Shown piece after piece: positions 33,808 through 46,311 of a stretch of 64,000 nucleotides of DNA. Each line of letters begins with the position of its first letter. Position 1 is the first letter of the stretch. The DNA is from Cololabis saira (lineage: Eukaryota > Chordata > Actinopteri > Beloniformes > Belonidae), in NCBI RefSeq assembly GCF_033807715.1, contig NC_084610.1:1338501-1402500 (forward strand). The letters run 5' to 3'. A program made the translations under genes and the position numbers. The notes beneath the pieces are model-generated. The model was not told the DNA's origin, made no database searches, and was given only the letters and a program-made list of their open reading frames with translations.

Positions 33808-34340
33808 TGGAGCTAGAACAGTCTCATAATTCGCAAATGCACACAACGTTTCACAAATGCACAGGACAAGTTTCACAAGTGCACACACCGTTTCACAAAT
33901 GCACACACCGTTAATCACTTTTCTAAGCGAACAGCGCTAACGCAGTTCAAACAGCAGGTGTATCCGCCCCTTTAATCTGATTGGTTTACGAGTGAGTTGT
34001 GTTTTATCCACTGCTCTGCGTCCCCCACGTGGGGTGCGCTCTTATGATTGGCTGAAACAAAGGAAGACATCTGATTGGTTGCAGATCCTTCCGTGTTAAA
34101 AAAAAACGTATTAGTGGATCGAGTCACGTCAGGGGAGTCTCAAAAGTCACTCGCAAATCCAGCGCAGCTCACAGACAAAAAAACGTTTGTAAATCAGGTT
34201 ATATTTGTGTGTGCATCAAAAATACATTTGTATATCCTGTCCTACGCACGTGTGAATTGTTCTGTGCATTTGTGAAACTTTTCCTGTGCATTTGTGAAAC
34301 GGTGTGTGCATTTGCAAATTATGAGACTGTTCTAGCTCCA
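33808..34340. mobile_element. DNA transposon with long TGGAGCTAGAAC inverted ends
   Basis: Inverted repeats of about 90 bp begin TGGAGCTAGAACAGTCTCAT at both ends and contain repeated CACAAATGCACA units. Middle is single-copy and non-coding. No target duplication is certain. Confidence 0.8.
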
Positions 34341-35414
34341 TACAATGTATCTTGTCCGCCGACAGACTCCCAGGTAACGTGGCGTTAATTATCATCTGCT
34401 CGGCTCGGGGAGCCGCCCTTGTTTCCTCTCCCAGGGGCTGATGGGAGGCCGTGGGCCGGGGGGGTGATGCCCTCTGCTTCAGTTACCCAGGAGTCTCGGC
34501 GCGCTCAACAACCAGGTTGTCCCTGCTTGTACCGACTAACGGTTGGAGCCCAGCTAGCTCTAACCGGCTCCTCAGTAATACACTTTACACTTGCTCCATG
34601 GAGGGTGCGGAGTCCCCGCGCTGCACACTCCCTCGCTCAGGTGTTCGGGGCGAGGGCCATGACATCCATAAACCAGCCTCGGTCGCGGCTCCAGGATCAT
34701 CCGCATACCTTCCACCACCCGCCCAACCGAGGTCCAGGATCCCTTACATTTTAGGTTTACAAGAAAGGTAAAATAACTACCTGTCAACCACTTACAAACT
34801 ACAGTTATGTGCTCAGAATCTGATATTTCTACCTCTGTTGACACTGAAATGCTGCGCTGGTGCTGCTGACGGACCCGTGAGACACTAAAGTCGCAGTTCC
34901 ACGTCTTTCAGCCCCGTCCTGCTCCTCTTTAGGAAAGTAAATTCAGTTTCCCTTTTTTAGAGATATTTACACCTTCGCTTTTTTGGAAGAAATGCCTTCT
35001 CTCTCATTACATCCATGGAATGCTTTTTAAAAATGATTATATTACAAAACGGGAAATTTACGGGAAAATACTAATACGAGAGGACAGCGGGAAAGAGGGT
35101 AAAATACGGTAGTTTCCCGGCCAGGTAATCATCCGAAGGGGGGTCAAGGTGCAGAACGCGGAGGGAGGGAGGGAGGCGGTCAGGAGTCTGCAGGCGATTC
35201 TCCGCGCTTGTAATTACACGTCTTTAATTGATAACGTGGAAAAACTGCATTGATTTGGTGTCAGCTGAAGGGGCCCGGCGGTGCGGCCCCTAATTACTTC
35301 TCAGTTCTGCAATGTCAGGTCAGGTTTCCTGCCGTCGTGAGGATGCACCTGAGCGACTCGCCCTCCCGTCCGCTCCGTCAGCTGTGACGAGCGCTGGCTG
35401 AGATTTCTCCAGGA
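34341..35414. other. Single-copy stretch without a gene
   Basis: About 1.1 kb. 35200-35330 contains TAATTA/TTAATTG-type motifs in complex single-copy DNA, a weak hint of a regulatory element. Confidence 0.35.
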
Positions 35415-36100
35415 ATCCTGGGTAGAGATGCACCGATCAGAATTTTGAGGGCCGATCATCGATCACCAAAAGCAGTATCTGCCGATCCCGATATTTCCAA
35501 TCACCGATCACAGCGTGAAATCCATAAATTCTTCAATATTGTTGTCTCATGTTCACAACACTGACATTGTATTATTAGGTATAGAAATTAGGAGATGAGA
35601 AAGTATCATAATTGTCTGCTTTATTGCAGGTTGAGGCAACATTTCAGCCTCTTAGAGACGACTCGTGTAGCTTACTAGCGTCAGCTTTACTGTAAGTTGT
35701 AAACTATAAACCTTAGTTTTCCTGTGGAAAAAGGAATTCAATCTTAAAATAAAAAATGAATGATGAATTATTAAGGTTTAGCGATAGCATCCGCCGCGTG
35801 TGAGGAAACTCTTCACATTACAAATGTCACTGGTGAAGCGACTGACACGACTGTCGTCCTGCGTGAGGGTTAGTGAGGGTTAAGGTTGGAAGTCACTGTA
35901 TAGTCTGTTATAACTCCGGCGGACATTCATCAGTGAAATATTTACCGTACCGGCATCCAAGCAGCTAACGACGTGTTTAAAACCAACATCTTCTACACCA
36001 GAAAGCGGCTGATGGTCAAGGCTAATGAATTCATTACCTTACGATGTAGTTCTTTATGTTTCTTGCTGTTATTTAATCATCTCTGTTACGTTGAGCTGAG

Positions 36101-36268
36101 TTAGCGGCGTTGCTGCACGCTCCTTTTCTTAATATAATCCTTGACGTGAGAAACTTTCAAATGTTTTATCAGCTTTGTTGTGTTGAAAGTCGTTTTTAAC
36201 ATTCCTCCTCGGGGTTTCTCCTTTACACACACCTTGCAAACTGCAAACTTGTTGTCCTTTTCAGACAT
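36101..36268 (-). pseudogene. BED zinc-finger ORF from hAT family F transposase
   Basis: A complete 55-codon frame, ATG at 36268-36266 and TAA at 36103-36101, too short for most ORF filters. Residues Cys11-x2-Cys14 (FAVCKVC), a basic middle (KEKPRG, LKTTFNTTKL), and His36-x4-His41 (LIKHLKVSHV) make a clean BED-type zinc finger. In full hAT transposases this domain is followed by a DDE catalytic region of several hundred residues; here a stop follows after RSVQQRR. So it is either a truncated first exon or a decay product. In principle such a fragment could bind the element ends, but nothing in the sequence shows expression. Confidence 0.82.
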
Positions 36269-36454
36269 TGTAAAACTCCCGTACCGGCCTGTTGATGCTT
36301 TCTAGAGAGGCCACGCCCCCTGAGGAGACCTCAGTCTGAGATGTGGAAACGCGGGCGCGGGCTGCGCTTTGTTGTTGTAATTTGTTGTCGGATCGGCCTG
36401 ATTTGAACTATTATTTTGAGAACTCTGATCAAAACCGATAGGGACATTATAGGC

Positions 36455-37166
36455 CAGAGGTGTCTTCAGTATTCACATTCATTACTCAGGTAGAAGTATA
36501 GATACTAGAGTTTAAAAATACTCCTGTACAAGTTGAAGTATCAACTCAAGTTTTTTACTCAAGTAAAAGTATAAAAGTACTGGTTTCAAAACTACTTAAA
36601 GTATAAAAGTAAAAGTAATGTAAGGGGGAAAAAAGCCATTAAGGACAAAAGCCATTGAAAATGAATGTATCTTAGTATAATGCAAATATATTAAAGAAGC
36701 ATATATGTGTACTATTGAGCATTAACATGTGTTTCAGAGAGCAGCAGATATGATGACTAGTTGCCTATAAGTATTGTAATGGTGCAAAAAGTCAAACTTC
36801 ATGTTCATGTTATCATTTATCCTAACCTTTATTGGAATGTACATCCAAGTTTAGTTGCAGGAATCTGAGGGAACGGATGTAAGAACAAAACTGGACAAGA
36901 ACATCTGAAACAACCACAACCAAATTCACTCTATCCGGATGGAGCAATTTAACTGGATAGTTTTTATTTAAAGGCCCAAATGAAATAGAGTAACGAGGCT
37001 GTTTTTAAAATGTAAGGAGTAAAAAGTACAGATAATTGCATGAAAATGTAAGGAGTAAAAGTAAAAAGTCGTCTGAAAAATAATTACTCCAGTGAAGTAT
37101 AGATAACCAAAATTTCTACTTAAGTAAGGTAACGGAGTATTTGTACTTCGTTACTTGACACCTCTG
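36455..37166. mobile_element. hAT (Tol2-like) family B, copy 3, nested
   Basis: CAGAGGTGTCTTCAG to GACACCTCTG, duplication TTATAGGC / TTATCGGC (36447-36454, 37167-37174; one mismatch). Inserted inside hAT family F, near its right end. Confidence 0.94.
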
Positions 37167-37220
37167 TTATCGGCCGATCTCAATCGATTGCCAATCGATC
37201 GGTGCATCTATAATCCTTGG

Positions 37221-39125
37221 TGATGCCGAGCCAAAGGCCAGAATCTAGACGCCCCCCTTCATTCTGGATTTATTAAACTGAGACGTAGCGGGAGAAGCGG
37301 GGGAACATTTCCATCAGAACGTCGTCAGACGGTCCAGCGACGGTTCGGGCTCCAGAACCAGACGGGAGGACGTGGAAGCGAACAAAGCAAACAAACAGGA
37401 GAAGCAGAGGAAGTGGCTCGGCATCGGTGCCCTGCTGGTGCCCCTGCTCCCCTGCCGACTGTCGGCATCTCAGCTATCACCCCGCGCTTCCTCCCGGTCT
37501 AAACCACGGTGCGGGGAACCCAGGGATCGTTACCCGATTCTGCATAATGCCACTAATGTGCAGACGTGTACGGGAGCGCTGTCGCGGAGGTGGTGACAGA
37601 GCGGGGCCAGCTGGCCTAGGAGACGAGCCGGTGAGCAGCTAAACGCTTTTAAGGTTGAGGAGAGTTGGAGGCCTGGAGAAGAGGAGAGAGCCACTTCTGG
37701 GAACGTTAGCTGTTGTTTCAGTCCGTTTCCACGGTAATGTTACCCAGAGTTCAGGGATTAGGACGAGGAAAGACCATTTACATTCTTCATGGTGAAATCA
37801 AAGCTGCGCCTTTTTTTTTTGCTTCAACTTCTTTGAACTTTTTACAAAAATGTTTGTTTTGTCGGCTTTTTTTTCTTTTTGCAGAACCTAAACATTTAGA
37901 TGGAAGTGTTTCACTTCAGAAGTGGAATAAGTGAATGTACGTGCACGTAACTGCTCTTTTCTTGTGAGCTGTGCAATTTCTATGTTTTGGTGTTGTGTAA
38001 CTGAGCTCATGGAGAGGCCGCCTTCGAGTGCTTAATAGGGATTTAATGTGGTTTTAATTAGATTTTAATTATATTACCTGATCTTAACGAACCTCAGTAA
38101 GGAGGCGGGATGACGCTCGGCTTCTTTTCCTTTTCACTCTCTGCAGAAGTCATAAAAAAACCACTTGTGTCCATCATCTGCCGGAGCGTGAGCGTGCAGG
38201 AGCGAGGCCTGCAGGAGCGAGCATGCTTCACGGTGGAGAGAGTGTGAGGCTGAGGAGGAAGAGGAGGACGAGTGTGTGATCCCTCGGCCTGTAGATGGAG
38301 CTGCACTCTGCTCTTCTCTCTTTCTCATCCTTCCGTCTGCACACAATGAACACATTGTTCTCCCCCTGCATGCCGTCGCTGGTACACCCCGACACACTCT
38401 CACACAGACGGCCTGTGCTCCGGCAGGCCGGGTCTTTATGTTAACGTACACCTCTGCGAGTGTCGGGGTGGATACGTGGCTGGCGGGCGAGGGTGGGCGT
38501 GGGGGCGGCGGGGCTGGAAGAGGGTTTAAGGGGGTCAAAGGAACTGAACAGGACTGGAAAAGGGAGCAACAACTGGACTGATCCAGAGCCTAGTTTAGAG
38601 CAGGTCCAGAGGATCTTAACTGATCCTAATCTGACATCTGCGTTTGTCACTACAGGGCCTGTTTTGGTGATTTATCTATTTTTTTACCCAGTGATGTTTT
38701 TTCTTTAAATTTTCAGGCTCTCGATGTAGAAAAGTTAGATAAAAGTTGAGATTTGCAGCCTGGAGTTTTCCTTCTTGCCCTCACCACCGTCTCATTACTC
38801 CTCTCTCTGCGTTCTGGTCTATTTTAGTTGCTATTAAAGATCAAAAAGATAATTAAATTAAAAAAATTGATCTGAGATCACCACGTCACCCCCACCCCCC
38901 CACCCCCCAAATCTGCAGCCTGTTGATGATGTAACAAGGTTGAGCCTGAGTTTAACTTTATAAGAAATCAGTTTTATTTCCAGCCATGGTGGGGGGTCGT
39001 AGCTTAGCAATGACTGAACTCACGATGTCCTCATGTAAGACAGGCAAGATTCTCTCACTGAACATGAAATTCACGGCCAGGAGTCCCAAGTTATGGTGCA
39101 GATGTGCTCCTTTACAGGAACATCA
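37221..39125. other. Single-copy stretch without a recognised gene
   Basis: 1.9 kb. T-rich patches at 37810 and 37867, C-rich at 38889-38908. Frames of 70-134 codons lack signatures. Confidence 0.4.
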
Positions 39126-39133
39126 CACCCTGG

Positions 39134-39842
39134 CAGGGCCGCCGCAAGGGGTGTGCGAACCGTGCGACCGCACGGGGCCTCGCGCCCCAAGGGCCTCGCG
39201 CTATGGGCTGGGTTTTTTTTTGTGTTTTTTTTTTCCGTTTTTTTTTTGTTTTTTCCCTTATAAATATCAACAGTCACGTTCCATTATAGACCTAAATTTG
39301 TACTAGTCTGTGCATATCAATAAATATATGTGCAATGATGCGCGTGTCTGTTGTTCAATACGACTGATCAGACCAAGCGCAGACACAAGCTGCTCTGATC
39401 CAGATCCAGATCTAGGTCCAGGTCCAGGTCCAGATCAGATCAAGCTGCTCTGATCCAGTTGGGTGGAGTTGGAACAAACTGTCACACAATGTCGAGAGAA
39501 CGAGACAGATTCAGGAAATTTCCATCAGGGGATGAAAAAAGAAAAAAACTAAAGAAAATGGAAGAGTTTAATGCATCTCTGAAAGGCTCGTTTGATAAAT
39601 TTGTTACAAAAATCACAGATCCGACCGGGTCTCAAGCAGCCGTGGGGCCCTGCGTCGAGGCAAGAGATGATGATGAGGCAGGGGAAGGTATCCAGTATTT
39701 TGCTAATTGGAGAGTTAAAATTGCGCATATAGACACCCGATCCGACCCGAAAAACCCAAAAATGTTGCGCGCGCTCGCTATGCTCACGCGCCCCCCCCTG
39801 GCCATTTCGCACAGGGCCTCGCAAATCTCCCAGACGGCTCTG
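39134..39842 (+). mobile_element. hAT element family H, internally deleted
   Basis: Ends CAGGGCCGC and (complement) CAGAGCCGT; perfect 8-bp duplication CACCCTGG at 39126-39133 and 39843-39850. Both ends hold a GGGCCTCGC motif. It retains only the start of its transposase. Confidence 0.9.
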
Positions 39843-39917
39843 CACCCTGGTGTCTGTAAACGCTACACTTGGTCTGTTTTTACTCTGAAAGCCGGGTGGA
39901 GACACGCTGGAGAATAG
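39489..39917 (+). pseudogene. hAT transposase N-terminal fragment (family H)
   Basis: Frame of 143 codons from ATG at 39489. An upstream ATG at 39459 is in frame but the sequence typical of this class starts at MSRERDRFRKFPSGDEKRKK. The first 40 residues are strongly basic (RKFPSGDEKRKKLKKMEEF), as in the N-terminus of ZMYM/TTF-type hAT transposase-like proteins. About residue 65 onward the DDE-containing bulk is missing; the frame instead crosses the element's right end at 39842 and runs into flanking DNA. The likely history is an internal deletion that kept both ends, the usual origin of non-autonomous hAT elements. Family is from pattern memory; moderate certainty. Confidence 0.7.
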
Positions 39918-41575
39918 TATTTGACTGTGGCCTCCTGTGTTCTAGATAACGCTAGCTCCAGTTGTCAGGGTGGACTCTCACCCCCGGGTCACGGCGGGAG
40001 TAGAGACGCCCCTGCAAAGTGCGCCGTACTTTCCATCGGGAGCGTTTAAAGTCCCGTTTCAGAGCATATCCTGTGGTCTTGGGTGGTTCAGATCTCTGCT
40101 GAAGCTGGCGCATCCCAATCGAAGCGCTCCTGCGCCTGGTGGGACCCGAAGATCCGGGAAGGTTTGAGGGCGTTACCTTGTGTTAACTCTGTTTTAACGT
40201 TGTTTTAACCTCTGCCCGGGTCAGGTCCTGGTTCCTCCGGAACAAAACCCATTTTCTTTACCTCTAATTTTACTCCATCGCACAAGTCGGTCGCGTTAAT
40301 CGCCGTGATGTTGTGGTTAGAGCCGATATCATCACTCAGAGTTAAAATGAAAAGGACCAAAACCAGAAAAAAAGGCGATGTGCATAGCGGTGATGGTAAT
40401 TTTGGGCACTCAAACGGCGTGTGAAATAGAGCTACGGTCAGGTCATTGTTGATCTCCACCTCTAATAGAATAATCAATCTTGCTTTTGGCAAGACTGTGA
40501 GATTAATTATTAAGGACGAAACATTTACCAGCTAAGCAAAACACTGCACTTCCCGCTTGTCTGCCTACCTTGCTCCACCTCTCCTCCTCGGAAAGCGCTC
40601 AACCCGCCGTGAACTGATTATCTACGTGCTTATCTGCTGACAACAACCGCCGAGCCTCCACCTTTAAAACAATAGTATCTTTCCAGTTTGTCTGTCACAG
40701 ATTTATTTCATGTAGAACACTCACAGAAGGAGGATTAACGATATCTACTTATACGCATGTGATAAACTCTTATCTCCTGCCTTCCCCAGAGCACTCTGTG
40801 GGTGCACGTTGACCTGTTTTCCTCTTCTTTTTTCCTTTCCCTGGTTTTTCTGCTCAGTACCTCAGCGATTTAATCATTTAACCATGTATAATCTGGGCTC
40901 TCCCCCACTTTGTTAAATCCTGTTGCAGCCGGCTCCTTTCTCTTGAATCAGCCTCAGTTTGTGAAGACGTTCAGGAAGTCTTTCACTTCTTTTAGTTTCA
41001 GATAAAGAACCTTTCCAGGTTTTAAAGGGTGTGTTAAACAGTCAGAAGGAGTTGAATAGTAGCCAGGTATTGACCCCCGTGTGCACTGGATTGATAGATC
41101 ACTCAGCGTGATTGTGGACGTCCATCATCCTCCATGAGAGAGTGATTGACGAGTCTGGAGCCGCCAACTCTCTCAGAAGTCCCAGCAATATCCCAGAATA
41201 TCCCAGCAAGTTGGGACAGTTCTCGCAGAAACGTGGGATTTTGATATCTTTTATTTCAAACATGACACAAAAAGCACAAAAAAATAATAATAAAATAATA
41301 CAAATAATACAAATAAATAAAAATAAAAGCACAAGCACAAAAAAATAAATAAATAAAACAGCAGAACAATAAATCAATAACATAAAAAAGAACAATAATA
41401 ATCACTAAATAATAAATGTACCATCGTAAACAAAGTAAACCGAGAATTAATAAATATAATAGCAAATCTGTTCTAAAAAGGAGGAAGTAAAAACTTAATC
41501 TGAAACCTGGACGGGCTTCTGTTGTCACGTCTGATCTCCAGCAGCAACCAGAACCAGAACTCGGGCTGAAACACA
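39851..41575. other. Single-copy stretch with an AT-rich patch
   Basis: 1.7 kb without a gene. 41275-41420 is an AT-rich run of AATAAA-like short repeats. Confidence 0.4.
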
Positions 41576-42198
41576 GACTACGTTTACATGCAGTCAAAAT
41601 TGGGGTTATTGCTAATATTCCGGTTACTGAAACATTGGGAATATTCCGTTTACATGGTAATTAATCATTCAGGATATCTGGATCAAACCAGCGACGCACG
41701 GAGAACATCATGATGCAATTCCCATCATTTCCGCTTCTTCTTCCTGTATCCAAATTCAAAACAAATGCTGCTTCGTGCAACTTTTCTCTCACCTTCTTGT
41801 AAATCTTCTATCCCGGTACTTTCTACCGTCTACAAATGCAGAAATGTTCATATCCTTCATTACATTTATGAAGTGATTAGTCTCCTCCTGGTCTTGCGTT
41901 TCTCCGTGTTTATAAGAACTTCCTGGACTCAAAAGACCAGGATTCCTTGTGAACAGAGCATGTGCAGAAAACAAATTCCTGTTCCGTTTGATGGGGATAT
42001 TCCGTTTGGCGTTTACATGACCCAATATTCAGGTTTTAAAAGGAGTAACCCAGGGCTCATGTTGGGGTTTTTAAAAACCCCAATATGAGCAAATTCGGGT
42101 TATTCAAAGGGGTTATTGGTGTTTACATGACCGTGCAAATTCGGGTTATTGTCAATATTGGGGTTTTAAAAGGGTTATTGATGCATGGAAACACAGTC
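41576..42198 (+). repeat. Interspersed DNA element (CGTTTACATGCAGTC), copy 1
   Basis: About 620 bp, nearly identical to 59884-60504. Ends are imperfect inverted repeats (GACTACGTTTACATGCAG; complement of right end GACTGTGTTTCCATGCAT). Right part has repeated GGGTTATT units. No target duplication or coding frame. Confidence 0.8.
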
Positions 42199-43429
42199 AA
42201 TGTTTTCTCTCCGGCCCGTCAGGAGCCGTCCAGGATGTATAAACGCAGCAGGTACAGTTCATAACATCCCAGCAACAAGAGGGTGAAGTGAGGAAGTACA
42301 TGATGATACGTGCACGTGAAGCCAGACAGCTCGGGCCGGGCTCGTGCGGCCCGCCGGCTTTACTTCCAGCAGGTAAACTTCAGGCAGCTGCCGCATCCTG
42401 TCCGCTCAGCGGAGGTTTACACAGCATAAACGCATCACTTCCTGCTCATTTAGCGTGATGTAAACGACCTCCTGCCCGCCAGGAGCGGCGAGCGGTGAGC
42501 GGGAAGCGCCGGCCCGCAGCTCTCTGGGTGGCACCGCCGCGGCGCGGCCTGGGGATTAGCACGGTGACAGGTTGTATCCATTAGGGTCACGAGCCGGTCA
42601 CGTTGTAAAGTACTCACATCCTCTCGCCGCCTCTGCTGCTGCAGGTTCACCTGGGTAAAATATTTTGAAGTGTTTCTAAATAACCCGAGTGTTTGCTTAC
42701 TCCGGCTCGGAGTGGGTGGTTCTGGGAGAAAAGTGCTGTCATACGGAGTCACAGTCTGTTAACTTCCCTGTATCTCATTTACATTTCTGCCAGGGCCTTT
42801 TTCTTCTTCTTCTCTTTGCAACGCTTGCTGTGTGTAATTAGATTTTTATAAACATACACATGCTTCTATCTGTTTGAACCCAACAAAATCACCGTGCAAA
42901 ACCGGAGCGACGAAGAGAAACCGCAGAAGTCGCTCGTCAAAGGGGGTGGAAAGCTCTGTTTTTTACACCGTCTCCTTGGATCAGCGTCTCCCAAGACGAG
43001 AGGAGCGATGTCGTCTTATCCTCTTCTGTACCGGCAGAGATCTCCACTTTTATCATTTTTATCTTGATTTTCATCTTGTAGGGAACCAGATTTGTTTAAA
43101 AGACTTGAGAGAATGATAAAAATGTCGATATTCATACACAACATGGCCCTCAGCGTCTCGTATTCCCAGCAGTAAAACACAGCATGACCAGTCCTGCAAC
43201 CGTAACAGATACCAGGCCCGATCCGTTCCCCGGAACGCCCCATCAGATGTCAGCAGTTCCTGCAGACTTTATAGACAGAGTAAGTATAATGATCCTGGGG
43301 GAATGGACTGGTTATCTGCTCTGCTTTGCTGCTGTACAACTCTGTACTGACGTCTTTCTTCATTGGCATTATGTTTTAAATGCTCCAGACCAGCAAACTG
43401 CCCAAACATGTGCTTTTAGAAGCCCAGTT
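42199..43429. other. Single-copy stretch without a gene
   Basis: 1.2 kb, no interspersed repeat recognised. Confidence 0.4.
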
Positions 43430-43597
43430 CATACCCACACACATACATACACATAGCCACATAGACATATACACACACACACACACTCACGCACACATAC
43501 ACATATATATACAGTACATTCATACATGCACACATACACACACATAGCCACACATATAAATACACACACACACACACACGCACACACACTTAGCCAC

Positions 43598-43689
<92 letters not shown>

Positions 43690-43785
43690 CCACACAGACA
43701 TGTACATACACATGCACGTATACACACACATACACACACACATAATCATATACATACACGCACACACACATACACATACACACTG
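43430..43785. repeat. Long (CA)n microsatellite
   Basis: Imperfect CA/TACA array with TAGCCACA interruptions and an uninterrupted CA run from about 43607 to 43686. The Cys-Val and Thr-His frames across it are artefacts. Confidence 0.97.
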
Positions 43786-45300
43786 GCTTGTTCACCTGCA
43801 TGCTTGCTCTGCAGTTTTTGGGGTTAGTTAGCGGTAGCTTAGCTCAGACTGTGATCGGATCTCGAGGTTTGGGTCGAGCCTGGCCAACTCTACCGAGCCA
43901 TTCATTACACTGCTATTTCCCCCGGTACAAAATGTACCGAACCAATCACGATGGGCACAGGAGCATCCAAAGGCAGCTATTGTTAAAATAACCAAGATGA
44001 CTGCAAAATGACTAAGATCAACAAGTTTTTGCACCAGTGTGCACTGAATAAACGAGGAATATCAGTGTGTTTGTCTTAGATGACGCTGAGATCGAAGGTT
44101 GATTCACAGGTGTGTGTGATGGGTGTTCGTTAATCAGCTCGAGTTTGACTTTTACATTAAAGAAGAAAGCTCCCAGATGGATGATGTCGTGCAGTGGCTG
44201 TTCCCTCTTGTGTTTAACGAGAGTGCAATGGAAACAACATTTGTACGGGTAATTTTGCATCTTTTTGTTCATATAATCTTAGTGTTTGCTCCACTGAACC
44301 GACTTGACATTTAGGGTTCACAGTGAACTAAACATATGATGAGTGAGGAGCAACTGCCAATTTTCCTGTTTACAAAAATGGGCTGTGACCTCGGAGGAGT
44401 CATAAAAGCTGGAGGAAAACCTGCCTGCCTTCTCACTTTTGACAGAGTAGTTTATTTTTTAAGACAGGCTCGTCTTTTGCATAAACATAATCTATGCAAA
44501 TGCATTATAAAAGCCACCCTGATGGAAATATGTATAATATATTCTGAACTGCGACTGCAACTTGAAGCTTTCTGCGTACGTTCACGCCACGGTGTGTGAT
44601 GGAGAAATAAACCCCTTCTTTTTTTTCTTAAGAGTGTGGGTAGCAAAGGATGCATGTAACCTCATTCCACATCCGACGTTCAGTGACAAATACATAGTTT
44701 GGGGCAAATTTCCATTTCATGTTCGACTACACCGCACATCTCAAATTAAGAGCGCAGCATTATCATCGACAAGGAAATACATCGCGTTAATATTCCTGCT
44801 TCACACTTGCCAAAGAATTAGTTCAGATCTTCGCATAAATTAACGGTGGCACAGTTAAAAAAAAGAAAAAAAAGGTAGCTCAAGGCCATGCTCTCAGAAC
44901 AAGGCGGTGAGTGCCGTGCCTTAATTCACCATTTGTTTTGATGTCTGTGTGTAAAGAGTTTGTTTCCAGAACGTTATATATGCATTTTTATGGAGGGGGG
45001 AAGAAAAAAAAAGAAATCTCATTACCTGGAGCTCATCACGCTGCATCTCCAGCGACGCGCTGCATCGCATCTAGAGAGCGTTCAACCAAGAACTCCCACT
45101 TTCTTTGGCTTTCCTGATATCAGTCATCTGAAGGTGTCGTTGTCACGCAGGATTCATGACGTCTACCGCTTCAGACAACCTTTTAATACACTTTTGCTTT
45201 CCAGGAGTTATAAATGACTCTGGATCCACCATTGTTTAACATCTCACCTGCCAAGGAGGCCGCACAAATGCAGAAACTACCCATATTTAACATTTCTCTC
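43786..45300. other. Single-copy stretch without a gene
   Basis: 1.5 kb. 44440-44560 is complex single-copy DNA that includes an octamer ATGCAAAT (44494-44501), a possible POU-factor site, with no other support. Confidence 0.35.
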
Positions 45301-45303
45301 TCA

Positions 45304-46002
45304 GGCCCCGTTTCCACGGAGCAAAAACTGTGGCGTTTTCATGCGTTTTGGCCGTTCGTTTACATGAAAACGAAGCTCAAAGTCTCCAAAAAACGATCAT
45401 TTCTGAAAACTCCGGCCAAAGTGGAGATTTTCAAAAACTCCGTTTTCACGTTTGCTTGTAAACGGAGGGAAACGGACATTTAGGCTTCAGAATGTCACAT
45501 TATGAGACAGAAACGTCACCAGCGTCATGAGTGCGACCTGTGTTTACAATTTGTTTGGCCACCGTCAATATTTTCTTGTATTTTACCTGTTTTATATTCT
45601 AAAGTCACACTTAAAAGTAACTCCACTTCTCTGTCACTCCAAACCAAAGACTCTCATTCATCTTGGAAGTTACTGGCAGTCCAGGCTGATTTATGGTTCC
45701 ACGTTACACCAACACAGAGCCTACGGCGTAGGGTACGCGGCGACGCACACCGTATGTAGCCTACGCTGTCGATTTAACGCGGAACCATATTATTCAGGCT
45801 TCACACGTGTCATTTGTTGATGTTTTTTCCAGGATTCTGATTGCATAGCATGACTTTATCTTCTCGTTACACTGCCCCCTGCAGGTTTGGCTGCTCATAG
45901 CACCTTAACAGCGTATTTATGCGGGTTTGTGTAAATGATGGTATTTTTCAAAACGTAGAGGGGGAAATATCCGTTTTTACCCAGCTATGTGGAAACGTGG
46001 CC
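45304..46002. mobile_element. DNA transposon with GGCC..CGTTTCCAC ends
   Basis: Left GGCCCCGTTTCCAC, right complement GGCCACGTTTCCAC; flanked by TCA on both sides (45301-45303, 46003-46005). A 3-bp duplication of TNA form fits PIF/Harbinger. Contains palindromic MITE copy 2. Non-coding. Confidence 0.78.
45684..45800. mobile_element. Palindromic MITE, copy 2
   Basis: GGCTGATTTATGGTTCCACG with GAGCCTACGGCGTAGGG, and a degenerate complement on the right (TAGCCTACGCTGTCG, GGAACCATATTATTC). Same family as 9798-9925. Confidence 0.8.
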
Positions 46003-46179
46003 TCAGAGACCAAACTACTGTTTCCCTCCCGGATCGTTTTCTGGATGCTCGTTCTGGTTGCACGTTACAGTCGGCGTGGACGTGTTTGGTGTCAGTTGGC
46101 TTCAGCAGGGCCTCGGGGGGGGCCCTGGGGGACACCTCCACAGTTAAAATATGTGTCTCAATAGGTTTTCAGTGAATTT

Positions 46180-46255
46180 TAAGTCATATTATTGCAATGT
46201 TATAGAATAAAATTGCATGTTTTCCTGATATTGTGCAGCCCTGCTGGCTCTAAGC
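46180..46255. repeat. Terminal fragment of a CAGGGCTGCACAATA-type element
   Basis: Ends ATTGTGCAGCCCTG; only one end present, so just a likely hAT fragment. Confidence 0.35.
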
Positions 46256-46311
46256 TGCAATTATCAGCCTCTTAGCATGTTTTAGCTTTAATCGTGAGTC
46301 TTAAAGTCTTA

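Larger units (their letters stand above)
35423..37212 (-). mobile_element. hAT element family F with BED-finger ORF and nested hAT
   Basis: Ends TAGAGATGCACCGATC and (complement) TATAGATGCACCGATC; 8-bp duplication ATCCTGGG / ATCCTTGG (35415-35422, 37213-37220; one mismatch). It carries a short BED-finger ORF and a family B hAT at 36455-37166. Host element is about 1.07 kb without the insertion. Confidence 0.93.

Noticed and set aside
33242..33829. 195-codon plus-strand frame as a possible host exon
   Set aside because: No domain, runs into a transposon terminus, and no splice or codon evidence supports it.
43429..43831. Cys-Val and Thr-His repeat proteins
   Set aside because: Direct translation of the CA microsatellite.
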